DNA of 64,000 bases from Oscillospiraceae bacterium (GTDB lineage: Bacteria > Bacillota > Clostridia > Oscillospirales > Ruminococcaceae): positions 1-64,000 of the forward strand of contig JAFUIS010000018.1 of NCBI GenBank assembly GCA_017468365.1, in the 5' to 3' direction. Of the stretch, positions 55,721 through 64,000 are shown piece after piece; the stretch's first letter is position 1; the number at the start of each line of letters is the position of its first letter. Under the pieces are notes generated by a model that worked only from the letters and a program-made list of their open reading frames with translations, did not search any database and was not told the DNA's origin. The position numbers and the translations under genes were made by a program.

Positions 55721-57115
55721 TCAGAATTCTGCGGATCCGGTGGTTCTCGGGAAGGGGAGAACGTCGCGGATATTCTGGATTCCGGTGAGATACATGATGA
55801 TACGCTCGAAACCAAGACCGTAGCCTGCGTGTTTGCAGCCGCCGTAACGGCGAAGGTCGAGATACCAGCTGTAATCTTCTTCTTTGAGACCGAGTTCGTT
55901 GATGCGGTCGATAAGAACGTCAAGGCGTTCTTCACGCTGGCTTCCGCCGACGATTTCGCCAACGCCGGGAACAAGAAGGTCAGCGGCGGCAACGGTTTTT
56001 CCGTCGTCGTTCTGGCGCATATAGAAAGCTTTTATCTCTTTGGGATAGTTGGTTACGAAGATAGGAGCTTTATAGACTTCTTCGGTGAGGTAGCGTTCGT
56101 GTTCGGTCTGGAGGTCGCAGCCCCAATATACGGGATATTCGAAACGGTCTTTTACCTTGGTGAGCATTTCGACGGCGTCGGTATAGTCAACGCGGACGAA
56201 ATCGGCTTTGCAGATGGATTCGAGACGTTCGATAAGGCCTTTGTCATAGAAATCGTTGAAGAATTTCATTTCGCGGGGGCAGTTATCGAGAACATAGCGG
56301 AAGATGTATTTTATCATATCTTCGGAAAGCTGCATTTCGTCAGCAAGGTCGGCGAATGCGATTTCGGGCTCGATCATCCAGAACTCGGCGGCATGGCGCT
56401 GGGTATAGGATTTTTCTGCACGGAAGGTGGGGCCGAAGGTATAGATATTGCTGAATGCCATTGCCATGGCTTCGCCTTCAAGCTGGCCGGAAACGGTAAG
56501 ACCGGTGGCTTTTCCGAAGAAGTCCTGGCTGAAATCGACGGTTCCGTCTTCGTTTCTGGGAGGATTGGAGGGGTCGAGGGTGGTTACGCGGAACATTTCG
56601 CCTGCGCCTTCGCAGTCGGAACCGGTGATGAGAGGAGTGTGGACATAGACGAATCCTCTGCTCTGGAAGAACTGGTGGATAGCGAAAGCGGCGGCGCTTC
56701 TTACACGGAAAGCCGCAGAGAAGGTATTGGTTCTGGGGCGGAGATGTGCGATGGTGCGGAGATATTCGAGGCTGTGACGTTTTTTCTGGAGGGGGTAATC
56801 CGGGGTGGATTCGCCTTCGATGATGACTTCGTCAGCGTGGATCTCGAATGCCTGTTTTGCATCGGGGGTAAGAAGGATTTTGCCGATTACGGAAACGGCG
56901 GAGCCAACGTTGAGCTTATTGATCTCCTTGAAATTATTGACTTTATTCTCTTCGTAAACGACCTGGATATTGGAGAAGCAGGTTCCGTCGTTAAGTTCTA
57001 TAAAGCCGATGGATTTGGAGTTGCGGGAAGTTCTGAGCCAGCCGCAAATCATTACGCTCTGGTCAGCATAATCTTCCGGAGAGGCAAAAATGAGCCTCAG
57101 CTCCGTTCTTTTCAT
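55721..57115 (-). CDS. asnS: asparaginyl-tRNA synthetase
   Basis: A 464-residue class IIb synthetase. The N-terminal OB fold ([20 protein letters not shown], about residues 20-40) binds the anticodon. The catalytic domain has motif 2 ([20 protein letters not shown]) and motif 3 ([17 protein letters not shown]). Features favour Asn over Asp. The ATG at 57115, after GAGGTGA, is chosen over a GTG at 57124. No T-box is seen in its short leader. Confidence 0.95.
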   Translation of the reverse strand: MKRTELRLIFASPEDYADQSVMICGWLRTSRNSKSIGFIELNDGTCFSNIQVVYEENKVNNFKEINKLNVGSAVSVIGKILLTPDAKQAFEIHADEVIIEGESTPDYPLQKKRHSLEYLRTIAHLRPRTNTFSAAFRVRSAAAFAIHQFFQSRGFVYVHTPLITGSDCEGAGEMFRVTTLDPSNPPRNEDGTVDFSQDFFGKATGLTVSGQLEGEAMAMAFSNIYTFGPTFRAEKSYTQRHAAEFWMIEPEIAFADLADEMQLSEDMIKYIFRYVLDNCPREMKFFNDFYDKGLIERLESICKADFVRVDYTDAVEMLTKVKDRFEYPVYWGCDLQTEHERYLTEEVYKAPIFVTNYPKEIKAFYMRQNDDGKTVAAADLLVPGVGEIVGGSQREERLDVLIDRINELGLKEEDYSWYLDLRRYGGCKHAGYGLGFERIIMYLTGIQNIRDVLPFPRTTGSAEF

Positions 57116-57153
57116 GGTGATCACCTCATAGTTAATTAATAATATTACACTTT

Positions 57154-57182
57154 AATATAGCATATTACAGAGCTTTTTGCAA
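57154..57182 (-). promoter_or_regulatory. asnS promoter
   Basis: On the minus strand, TTGCAA (57182-57177) and TATATT (57159-57154) are 17 bases apart. Confidence 0.7.
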
Positions 57183-57279
57183 GATTGATTTTTGGGAGAT
57201 GCAAAAGGTGTTTTTGTTGAAAAATTCATAATTATATAATATAATATATATTTAGTTTATTATAACCGGAGGTAAACCG

Positions 57280-59462
57280 ATGGCTTTTTCTTATGATAAT
57301 TTAAACGCCCGCCAGATGGAGGCGGTGATGCATAAAGACGGACCTCTTCTTGTTCTTGCGGGAGCGGGAAGCGGAAAGACGACTGTTCTTATTGCGAGGG
57401 TCGCGAAGCTTATTGAAAGCGGAGTAAGACCATGGAATATTCTTACCATAACTTTTACAAACAAAGCTGCGGACGAGCTTAAAAACAGGCTTATCACAAA
57501 GCTTGGTATGGATGCGGCGGAAGTTTTTGCTTCGACTTTTCACAGCATGTGCGTGCGAATTTTGAGAAGAGATGCGGAGCTTCTTGACCTTCCGAAGAGT
57601 TTTACCATTTATGATGCGGACGACAGCCTTAGGGTGGTAAAGAAATGTCTTAAAAACCTTGGCATGGAGGAAAAACAGTTTCCGCCGAAGCCGCTTTTGG
57701 GTTCCATAAGCCATGCGAAGGAAAAACTTCAGGATCCGCAGGACCTTGCGGACCTTGCAGACAGAAACGGCGATTACAGAATGAAGGTCACCGCGAGGGT
57801 TTATGCGGCTTATCAGAAGGAACTTCATGAAGCGGGCGCCCTTGACTTTGACGATCTTCTTTGTGAGACGGTAAGGCTTTTTAAGACCCATCCGGAGGTG
57901 CTTGAATATTACCAGAACCGCTGGGAATATATCATGGTGGACGAATATCAGGACACCAACCACGTGCAGTATATGCTGGTGGCGCTTCTTGCGAAAAAGA
58001 ACAAGAACCTTTGCGTAGTGGGCGACGACGACCAGTCCATTTATAAATTCCGCGGAGCGACCATTGAAAATATCCTTCTTTTGAAAGACAGTTTCCGGGG
58101 GCTTTGGTGGTAAGGCTTGAACAGAACTATCGCTCGACCCAGAATATTCTTTCGGCGGCGAACGAAGTTATTGCCCACAACACCGAAAGAAAGGGAAAAA
58201 ACCTTTGGACCTCGAACGGCGACGGAAGCAAAATTACCGTTCGCAGATGCATTGACGAGGACAGAGAAGCGGAATTTATTGCGGACAAGGTTCTTGAAGG
58301 CATTGGAAAAGGCGCGAAATACAGCGATTTTGCGGTGCTTTACAGAATGCACGCGCAGTCGAACAGCCTTGAAAAAGCTTTTATGAGAGCGGGGGTACCT
58401 TATAAAATCATCGGCGGACTTCGCTTTTATGAGCGCAAGGAAATTAAAGACCTTTTGGCATATATGTCCGTTATAGAAAACCCGGCGGACAACCTTAGGC
58501 TTGAAAGAATTATCAACGAGCCGAAAAGAGGAATCGGTGCGACGACTCTTGCGGCGGCGGAACATATTTCGGACGTTACGGGCATGAGCCTTTTTGAGGT
58601 TTTTGAGCACGCGGACGAATATGCGGATATCTATAAAAAGAGCGCCGTGCTCAAAGATTTTACCGACATGATAAAGAGCCTTGGAGAAGCGGCGGAGGAT
58701 TTTGACGCGGAGAGCTTTTTTGATGAGCTTTGCGAAAAGACCGGTTATACCGAGATGCTCCATGCTCAGGGACTTGAGGGCGAAACAAGGCTTGAGAACG
58801 TGGGCGAACTTAAAACCAACCTTATGAAATATCAGGCGGAAGCGGAAAACGCGGAACTTTCGGGATTTCTTGAAGAGGTGGCGCTTTATACCGACCTTGA
58901 CAGAATGGAAGAGAGCGAGAGCGTTCTTATGATGACGCTTCATTCCGCAAAGGGACTTGAATTTGAGAATGTGTTCGTTATCGGAGCGGAAGAGGGAGTT
59001 TTTCCCGGAATGCAGGCGATTTATGACATGACCGAGATGGAAGAGGAAAGACGCCTTGCGTACGTTGGAATTACCAGAGCGAAAAAGAACCTTTATCTTA
59101 CCGCGGCGGCCAGCAGAATGATTTTTGGCCAGACGAACCACAACAGACTTTCGCGTTTTGCAGAGGAGATTCCGGAGGAATATAAGGACTTTTTTGATGA
59201 GAGCGAAAGCCGCAGAAGAAACGTCAGTTATCATTTTGAGGAAACTTCCGGCGGAAAGGTACATATTGAAAAGACCTATTCGGAAGCACCGAAAAGCGGC
59301 GACACTTACAGAGCGGGCGACGCGGTTTGGCACAAGGTTTTTGGAAAGGGAACCGTTCTTTCGGCAAAGGCTATGAGCGGCGACACCCTTATTGAAATTG
59401 CTTTTGAAAAAGTGGGCACAAAAAAGCTTATGGCAAACTTTGCGAAACTTAAAAAAGAGTAA
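57280..59462 (+). CDS. pcrA: UvrD/PcrA-type DNA helicase, interrupted by an apparent one-base deletion
   Basis: Together the two frames encode a full PcrA of about 727 residues: Walker [23 protein letters not shown], Walker [27 protein letters not shown] in the first (57280-58113); [44 protein letters not shown] and the C-terminal Tudor-like GKGTVLSA in the second (from 58104). The break is at about 58097 in TTCCGGGGG: one more C or T restores [13 protein letters not shown]. PcrA removes RNA polymerase and recombination intermediates and is essential in many Firmicutes, so a base-calling error is more likely than a true null. GGAGG precedes the start. Confidence 0.9.
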
Positions 59463-59498
59463 AGGTTTTTATATAAACATAAAAAGGAGGGATACTGT

Positions 59499-60371
59499 TT
59501 GAAAAGGATCCTGCTTACGACGGCAATAGGCGAAGAATCTGAAAAGACTCTTGACGCTTTTCTGGGTTCTCTTGAAAAAATGGAGCCCAGCGAAATTGTC
59601 ACAAAATACGGAGAAAGATTGCTTTGGGCGCTGGTTATACTTATTATCGGCTTTGTTCTTGTAAAATGGGCGCTGAATTTTATTATGAAAAGGGTTGAAA
59701 AAAGCAATCTTGCAGCGGGAGCAACGAAATTTGTTCACGGAATAATCGCGTTTTTGCTTTATTTCATTGTTATTCTTACGGTGGCTTCGACTCTTGGAAT
59801 TCCGATAACCTCCGTTCTTGCGATTTTCAGCGTATTCACCCTTGCATTTTCCCTCGCTATCAAGGATATCATTGCGCTTTTTGCAAGCGGAATCACCATT
59901 CTTGCATCGAAACCTTTTAAATCCGGGGATTTTGTTGAAATTCCGGAAGAGGGTATTTCGGGATTTGTTTCGGACGTGGGACTTATCCACACGCACCTTT
60001 TTACCGCGGATAACAAAGAGATAATCATTCCGAACAGTATTGTTGCTGGGGACACCATTATAAATTACAGCAAAATCGGACTCAGAAGGCTTGATGCGGT
60101 TTTTTCGGTGGATTACGGCGAGGATTTTGAAAAGGCGAAAAGCATCATCAGAGAAGTGGTCGAGAACGAGCCCCTTGTTGAAAAGGAAAAGGATATTTTT
60201 ATTATGGTCACTTCGCTTGCCCCGAACGGAATCGACATTGTCTGCAAGGTTTACGTTAAATGGGACAGCTATGAAAAATTAAGATGCAGCCTTAACGAAA
60301 AAATCAAAATTGCTTTTGATAAAAACGGAATAAATATTCCTTATAACCAGATAGATGTTCATATGAAATAA
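59499..60371 (+). CDS. small-conductance mechanosensitive channel (MscS family)
   Basis: A 290-residue MscS-type channel: three membrane helices (about residues 42-62, 80-103, 108-130), the pore helix with ITSVLAIFSVFTLAFSLAIKD, and the beta-domain GDFVEIPEEGISGFVSDVGL, then LFTADNKEIIIPNS. It opens on membrane tension and releases solutes after osmotic downshift. A TTG start is preceded by AAGGAGGG. Confidence 0.92.
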   Translation: MKRILLTTAIGEESEKTLDAFLGSLEKMEPSEIVTKYGERLLWALVILIIGFVLVKWALNFIMKRVEKSNLAAGATKFVHGIIAFLLYFIVILTVASTLGIPITSVLAIFSVFTLAFSLAIKDIIALFASGITILASKPFKSGDFVEIPEEGISGFVSDVGLIHTHLFTADNKEIIIPNSIVAGDTIINYSKIGLRRLDAVFSVDYGEDFEKAKSIIREVVENEPLVEKEKDIFIMVTSLAPNGIDIVCKVYVKWDSYEKLRCSLNEKIKIAFDKNGINIPYNQIDVHMK

Positions 60372-60382
60372 AGGAGATAAAA

Positions 60383-61663
60383 ATGCAGGGAACACTTTGC
60401 AGAAAAGAGATTGGAAACGGAGCTTTTTTCAGCTTTGTTACCGACCCGAAATTCAAATCGGACAGAATAAGCCTTTGTTTTGTTACTCCGCTTAAAAAAG
60501 AGACCGCGACGGTCAACGCGCTGGTTCCTTTTGTTTTGAGAAAGGGATGCAGAAGCTGTCCGGACTTTACGGAGCTTAACAAAAGGCTTGCGCTTATGTA
60601 TGGAGCTATTCTTGATGCGGACGTTGCAAAACACGGCGGAAACCAGATAATCCAGGTTTCGCTTCAGTTTACCGACGACAGATTCGCCATTGGCGGAGAA
60701 AAAATGGCGGAAACCGCGGCAAAGCTTCTTTCGGACATTGCTTTTGACCCGAACCTTGACGAAAACGGATTTTTTCCGGAAATCGACCTTGAACTTGAGA
60801 GAGAGTTCCTTATCGATACCATCGAGAGCGACCTTAATGACAAAAGGGTATATGCCATCGGAAAGGCGCTTGGACTTCTTTATGAGGACGAGCCTTTCGG
60901 CATAAAAAGATACGGTTACGTTGAGGACGCGAAGGCTGTCACTTCCGAAAGCCTTGCGAAGGCATGGAAGGATCTTGTTAAAAATTCCAGAATTGAAATA
61001 ATGTTTGCGGGTCCGGGAGATCCCATTGGAGCGGAAAAGGTTTTTGAGGAGAGGATTGCTCTTCTTGAAAGAGAGCCGATAACCGCAAAAAAACCGAAAA
61101 TGGTGGATTATTCTCCGCTTAAAGAAGGAGAAGAGAGCCTTGACATCGTTCAGGGAAAGCTTGTTATGGCTTTCAGGCTTGGCGCACCGGAAACCGAAGA
61201 GGAAAAGAACGCGGCGAGAATGCTTTCGGCAATTTACGGCGGAACGGCTTTTTCGAAGCTTTTTATGAACGTTCGCGAAAAAATGAGCCTTTGCTACTAT
61301 GCGGATTCGCATTTTGAACGCAGCAGCGGAGTGCTTATAGTTGACTGCGGAATAGAATTTGAGAACCGCGAGGCGGCACAGAATGAGATAATCCGTCAGC
61401 TGGAACTTTTGGGCGAGGGAGATTTTTCTGACGAGGAACTTGAGAACACCAGAATGGCTGTTGCGAACAGCCTCGGTTCAGTCGGTGACACCCTTTATTC
61501 CATTGAAAGCTGGTTTATGCCGGGAATTCTTGAAGGAAAGATAGTCACTCCGGAAGAGGACCTTTGCGAAATGAAAGCGGTAACAAGAGAGAATGTTATT
61601 GCTATGGCGAAAAGGGCAAAACTTGCGGCGGTATTTTTCCTTAAAGGAGGCGAAAAAGAATGA
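60383..61663 (+). CDS. M16-family peptidase homologue lacking the HxxEH site
   Basis: A 426-residue protein with the M16 pitrilysin fold pattern (LKKETATVNALVPFVLRKGC; LSAIYGGTAFSKLFMNVREK; MSLCYYADSHFERSSG) but no HxxEH zinc motif. In Bacillus and relatives, YmfF/YmfH-like pairs consist of one such inactive partner and one active peptidase. It overlaps the active partner by four bases (ATGA). Probably the substrate-shaping half of a heterodimer. Confidence 0.88.
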   Translation: MQGTLCRKEIGNGAFFSFVTDPKFKSDRISLCFVTPLKKETATVNALVPFVLRKGCRSCPDFTELNKRLALMYGAILDADVAKHGGNQIIQVSLQFTDDRFAIGGEKMAETAAKLLSDIAFDPNLDENGFFPEIDLELEREFLIDTIESDLNDKRVYAIGKALGLLYEDEPFGIKRYGYVEDAKAVTSESLAKAWKDLVKNSRIEIMFAGPGDPIGAEKVFEERIALLEREPITAKKPKMVDYSPLKEGEESLDIVQGKLVMAFRLGAPETEEEKNAARMLSAIYGGTAFSKLFMNVREKMSLCYYADSHFERSSGVLIVDCGIEFENREAAQNEIIRQLELLGEGDFSDEELENTRMAVANSLGSVGDTLYSIESWFMPGILEGKIVTPEEDLCEMKAVTRENVIAMAKRAKLAAVFFLKGGEKE

Positions 61664-62934
61664 GCGATATGGTAAAAATAGAAAACAAACGCCTCGGAGA
61701 TTGTTATTACAAGGTTGAGCACCCCAGCGGACTTACCATTCTTATGGCGCCCATGGAAGGCTTTAATACAGCTTATGCCATGTTCGGAACAGCATATGGT
61801 TCTATTGACACCACCATTAAAACCGCCGAAAACGGCGAATTCAGAAAGCTTCCGGAGGGAATTGCCCATTACCTTGAACACAAGCTTTTTGAAAGCGAGG
61901 AATGTTCCGCGTTTGACCGTTATGCAAAGACCGGCGCCAACGCCAACGCTTTTACCGCCTTTGACAGAACGGCATATCTTTTTGCCTGTTCCGATAATTT
62001 TGAGGAGAGCATGGAGATTTTGCTGGACTTTGTCACTCATCCTTATTTCACCCCCGAGACCGTTGCGAAAGAGCAGGGCATCATCGGTCAGGAGATAAGA
62101 ATGTATGACGATTCGGCGGACTGGAGAGTTCTTTTCAACCTTCTGGGAGCGATATATCACAAGAACCCGGTAAAGATAGATATTGCGGGAACGGTGGAAT
62201 CCATTGCGGAAATCACCGCGGACCTTCTTTACGACTGTTATAACACCTTCTATAACCTTCACAACATGGTGCTCACCGTTGCGGGAAAATTCGATATGGA
62301 AACGGTGCTCAAAGTTGCGGACAAGGTGCTCGAACCGGCAAAGGATTTTTATCTTGAGCGCGGGATCTGTGACGAGCCGGAAGAAGTAGTCGAAAATTAC
62401 GTTGAACAGCATCTTCCGGTTTCGGTACCGCTTTTCAACATCGGTTTTAAAGGAAAGACCGGAAGCGAAGCGGATAACTTCAGGGGAAGTATTCTTGATG
62501 AAATCTTCCTTGCGGCGCTTTGCGACGATTATACCGCGGTTTACCGCGAACTTTATGACGAAGGAAACATCAATGCGACTTTCGGAAGCGAAGTTTTTTG
62601 CGGAAGAGATTATATCACAATGCTCATTTCCGGTGAGAGCAGGGAGCCTGAAAAGGTTTTTGAAAGGCTTAAAAAAGAATTTGAGCACCTTGTTGAGCAC
62701 GGAATTCCGAAAGAGGTTTTTGACTGTGCTCAAAGAACCGTTTACGGCCACTATATGCGCTCTTCGGAAAGAGTTACCGGCGTTGCGACTTCGCTTTTCA
62801 ACTGCCATTTTCCGGGAGTTGATATGTATGAGCTTATTGAAATTGCGGCAAACGCCACACCCGAAAGCGTTATTGAACGCATAAAAAACACCTATGGTGC
62901 GGAAAATTCCGCACTTTCGGTAATCAGACCCTGA
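61660..62934 (+). CDS. M16-family zinc peptidase with HxxEH
   Basis: A 424-residue insulinase-type peptidase with the inverted zinc motif HYLEH (in LPEGIAHYLEHKLFES, about residues 67-82), the downstream Glu region KEQGIIGQEIRMYDD, and SERVTGVATSLFNCHF in the C-terminal half. Translationally coupled to the inactive homologue upstream. Such pairs process peptides in the cytoplasm; the substrate is unknown. Confidence 0.92.
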   Translation: MSDMVKIENKRLGDCYYKVEHPSGLTILMAPMEGFNTAYAMFGTAYGSIDTTIKTAENGEFRKLPEGIAHYLEHKLFESEECSAFDRYAKTGANANAFTAFDRTAYLFACSDNFEESMEILLDFVTHPYFTPETVAKEQGIIGQEIRMYDDSADWRVLFNLLGAIYHKNPVKIDIAGTVESIAEITADLLYDCYNTFYNLHNMVLTVAGKFDMETVLKVADKVLEPAKDFYLERGICDEPEEVVENYVEQHLPVSVPLFNIGFKGKTGSEADNFRGSILDEIFLAALCDDYTAVYRELYDEGNINATFGSEVFCGRDYITMLISGESREPEKVFERLKKEFEHLVEHGIPKEVFDCAQRTVYGHYMRSSERVTGVATSLFNCHFPGVDMYELIEIAANATPESVIERIKNTYGAENSALSVIRP

Positions 62935-62955
62935 CGCAAAGGAGGATTGTGTTTT

Positions 62956-63942
62956 ATGTCGGACATTATCAGTTTTCCCGGATTGGGACTTGAATTCAAC
63001 ATCAACCGCGTTGCATTTTCTTTCGGCTCGGTCGATATTTATTGGTACGCGGTGATAATTGCCACCGGTTTTCTTCTTGCGCTGGCTTTTGTTTTTAAAA
63101 ATTGCAAACGCTTCGGAGTTGATTCGGACAGGGCCATTGACGTTATATTTTTTGCCATGATACTCGGAATTATCGGCGCAAGGGCATATTACGTTGCATT
63201 CCAGTGGGATATGTATAAAGACAACCTTGCGGAGATCCTTAACATTCGCGGCGGCGGACTTGGTTTTTACGGCGGAATAATAGGCGGAGTTATCGGACTT
63301 ATTATTGGAACGAAGCTTCGCGGACAGAAGATTCTGCCTTTTCTTGACCTTGCGGGCGCCGCGGTACTTATCGGTCAGGGTATTGGAAGATGGGGAAACT
63401 TTGTAAACAGTGAGGCTTTTGGCTGCAACACCACTCTTCCCTGGGGAATGACCAGTCCTAAAATCGTTTCTTATATTGAAAGACATTCCGCTGAAGCGAT
63501 GGGTGCAGTTATGGATCCTTCGGTTCCGGTACATCCGACTTTTCTTTATGAATCTCTTTGGTGCGCCATTGGACTTTTGGTTTTTTGCTATGTTATGAAA
63601 AGAAGAAAGTTCGACGGACAGATGTTCCTTTTCTATATCGGTTGGAACGGATTTGGAAGGATGCTTATTGAGGGACTTCGCACCGACAGCCTTATGATAG
63701 GACCTTTCCGCGTTTCCCAGATGCTGGGCGCGGCGATGTTTGTTTTTGCAGTTGTCGCTTTTATTGTTCTTAACAAGAAGCTTTCTTCGGAGAACCGTCC
63801 GGAATGGCTTGGAATCTGGGGCGAGACCGAGCAGGGAAGACTTATGGGCGAACAGAAATGGGATTATAAAAAAGGCTGCGAAAAAGGTGCAGTTTGTGAA
63901 AAGACGGCGGAGGAGGAAGACGAGAATGGCAACGATAATTGA
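62956..63942 (+). CDS. lgt: prolipoprotein diacylglyceryl transferase
   Basis: A 328-residue membrane enzyme that adds diacylglycerol to the Cys of lipoproteins, such as the many encoded in this window. Signature GQGIGRWGNFVNSEAFG and VHPTFLYESLW are present, with about seven membrane helices. The C-terminal tail (about 290-328) is charged and longer than usual. The ATG at 62956 is ten bases after GGAGG; a TTG at 62947 is an alternative. Its end overlaps folD. Confidence 0.95.
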   Translation: MSDIISFPGLGLEFNINRVAFSFGSVDIYWYAVIIATGFLLALAFVFKNCKRFGVDSDRAIDVIFFAMILGIIGARAYYVAFQWDMYKDNLAEILNIRGGGLGFYGGIIGGVIGLIIGTKLRGQKILPFLDLAGAAVLIGQGIGRWGNFVNSEAFGCNTTLPWGMTSPKIVSYIERHSAEAMGAVMDPSVPVHPTFLYESLWCAIGLLVFCYVMKRRKFDGQMFLFYIGWNGFGRMLIEGLRTDSLMIGPFRVSQMLGAAMFVFAVVAFIVLNKKLSSENRPEWLGIWGETEQGRLMGEQKWDYKKGCEKGAVCEKTAEEEDENGNDN

Positions 63943-64000
63943 CGGAAAAAAGGTTGCGGCAGAGGTTCGCGCCGAGCTTAAAGAAAAAATTGAAAAAATG
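63926..64000 (+). CDS. folD: methylenetetrahydrofolate dehydrogenase/cyclohydrolase, N-terminus (cut by window end)
   Basis: The first 25 residues, MATIIDGKKVAAEVRAELKE and onward, match the FolD start. GAGGAGG precedes the ATG, which lies inside the end of lgt. FolD interconverts methylene-, methenyl- and formyl-tetrahydrofolate. Only the start is visible. Confidence 0.8.
   Translation, partial: MATIIDGKKVAAEVRAELKEKIEKM

Noticed and set aside
61495..63534. 679-codon minus-strand frame opposite the M16 and lgt genes
   Set aside because: Shadow of two well-supported genes; basic, Asn/Arg-rich translation without motifs.
1..64000. rRNA, tRNA or tmRNA genes
   Set aside because: None was recognised on either strand by inspection; the CCA-ended cloverleaf pattern was not found near the T-box-regulated genes.

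Overview
The window reads as chromosome of an uncultured, low-to-mid GC, Gram-positive member of the Clostridia, probably gut-associated. The signs are a spoIIE gene, two T-box riboswitches, RemA, RNase Y, ZapA, strong GGAGG ribosome binding sites, canonical TTGACA/TATAAT promoters and many short-stem intrinsic terminators. No rRNA, tRNA or CRISPR array was seen. Placement below class level is inference only.

Layout. 1-2.3 kb is the edge of a mobile element: the 3' end of a tyrosine recombinase, a helicase-like NTPase and a structured leader or small RNA behind a promoter with a LexA-like box. 2.3-5.5 kb is a divergent AraC regulator with two polyol/alcohol dehydrogenases, followed by two tiny genes, one with a frame break. 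6.1-25.1 kb is the most unusual part. Three BlaI-type repressors are each paired with an M56 (BlaR1-like) membrane metalloprotease whose extracytoplasmic part is about 580-960 residues long and is not a penicillin-binding domain. Lipoproteins and small XRE regulators lie between them. Each pair has its own operator dyad, and the third operator also sits in front of a separate HTH-lipoprotein operon. An ImmA/IrrE-PIN toxin-antitoxin-like pair interrupts this block at 18.6-20.5 kb.

25-34 kb holds an integrase remnant, a sigma/anti-sigma pair, spoIIE, and a Met-type T-box in front of metNIQ. Downstream of metQ, a small cassette carrying a GyrI-like gene has split the intrinsic terminator and duplicated its hairpin on both sides. 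34-41.8 kb is mostly housekeeping: methyltransferase, GNAT, XRE-membrane protein, glyS, then yicC-remA-gmk-rpoZ-coaBC and an HD-domain gene. 41.8-49.1 kb has glgP, thrS with its T-box, and rny. Between glgP and thrS lies a second insertion flanked by exact copies of the thrS terminator; it carries a tandem 52-bp repeat that supplies promoters for what look like small RNAs. 49.2-53.1 kb is an SdpR/SdpI-like locus, an amidase, zapA and dut. 53.1-64 kb has maf, an aminotransferase, a histidine phosphatase, asnS, pcrA, mscS, two M16 peptidase-family genes, lgt and the start of folD.

Two themes stand out: the BlaI/M56 sensor array, and small modules that sit inside, or are bounded by, duplicated intrinsic terminators. 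Three apparent single-base frame breaks (about 5,920, 55,147 and 58,097), one of them in pcrA, may be sequencing errors and should be checked first. All calls come from reading the sequence. No database search was run, and family names rest on recognised motifs.
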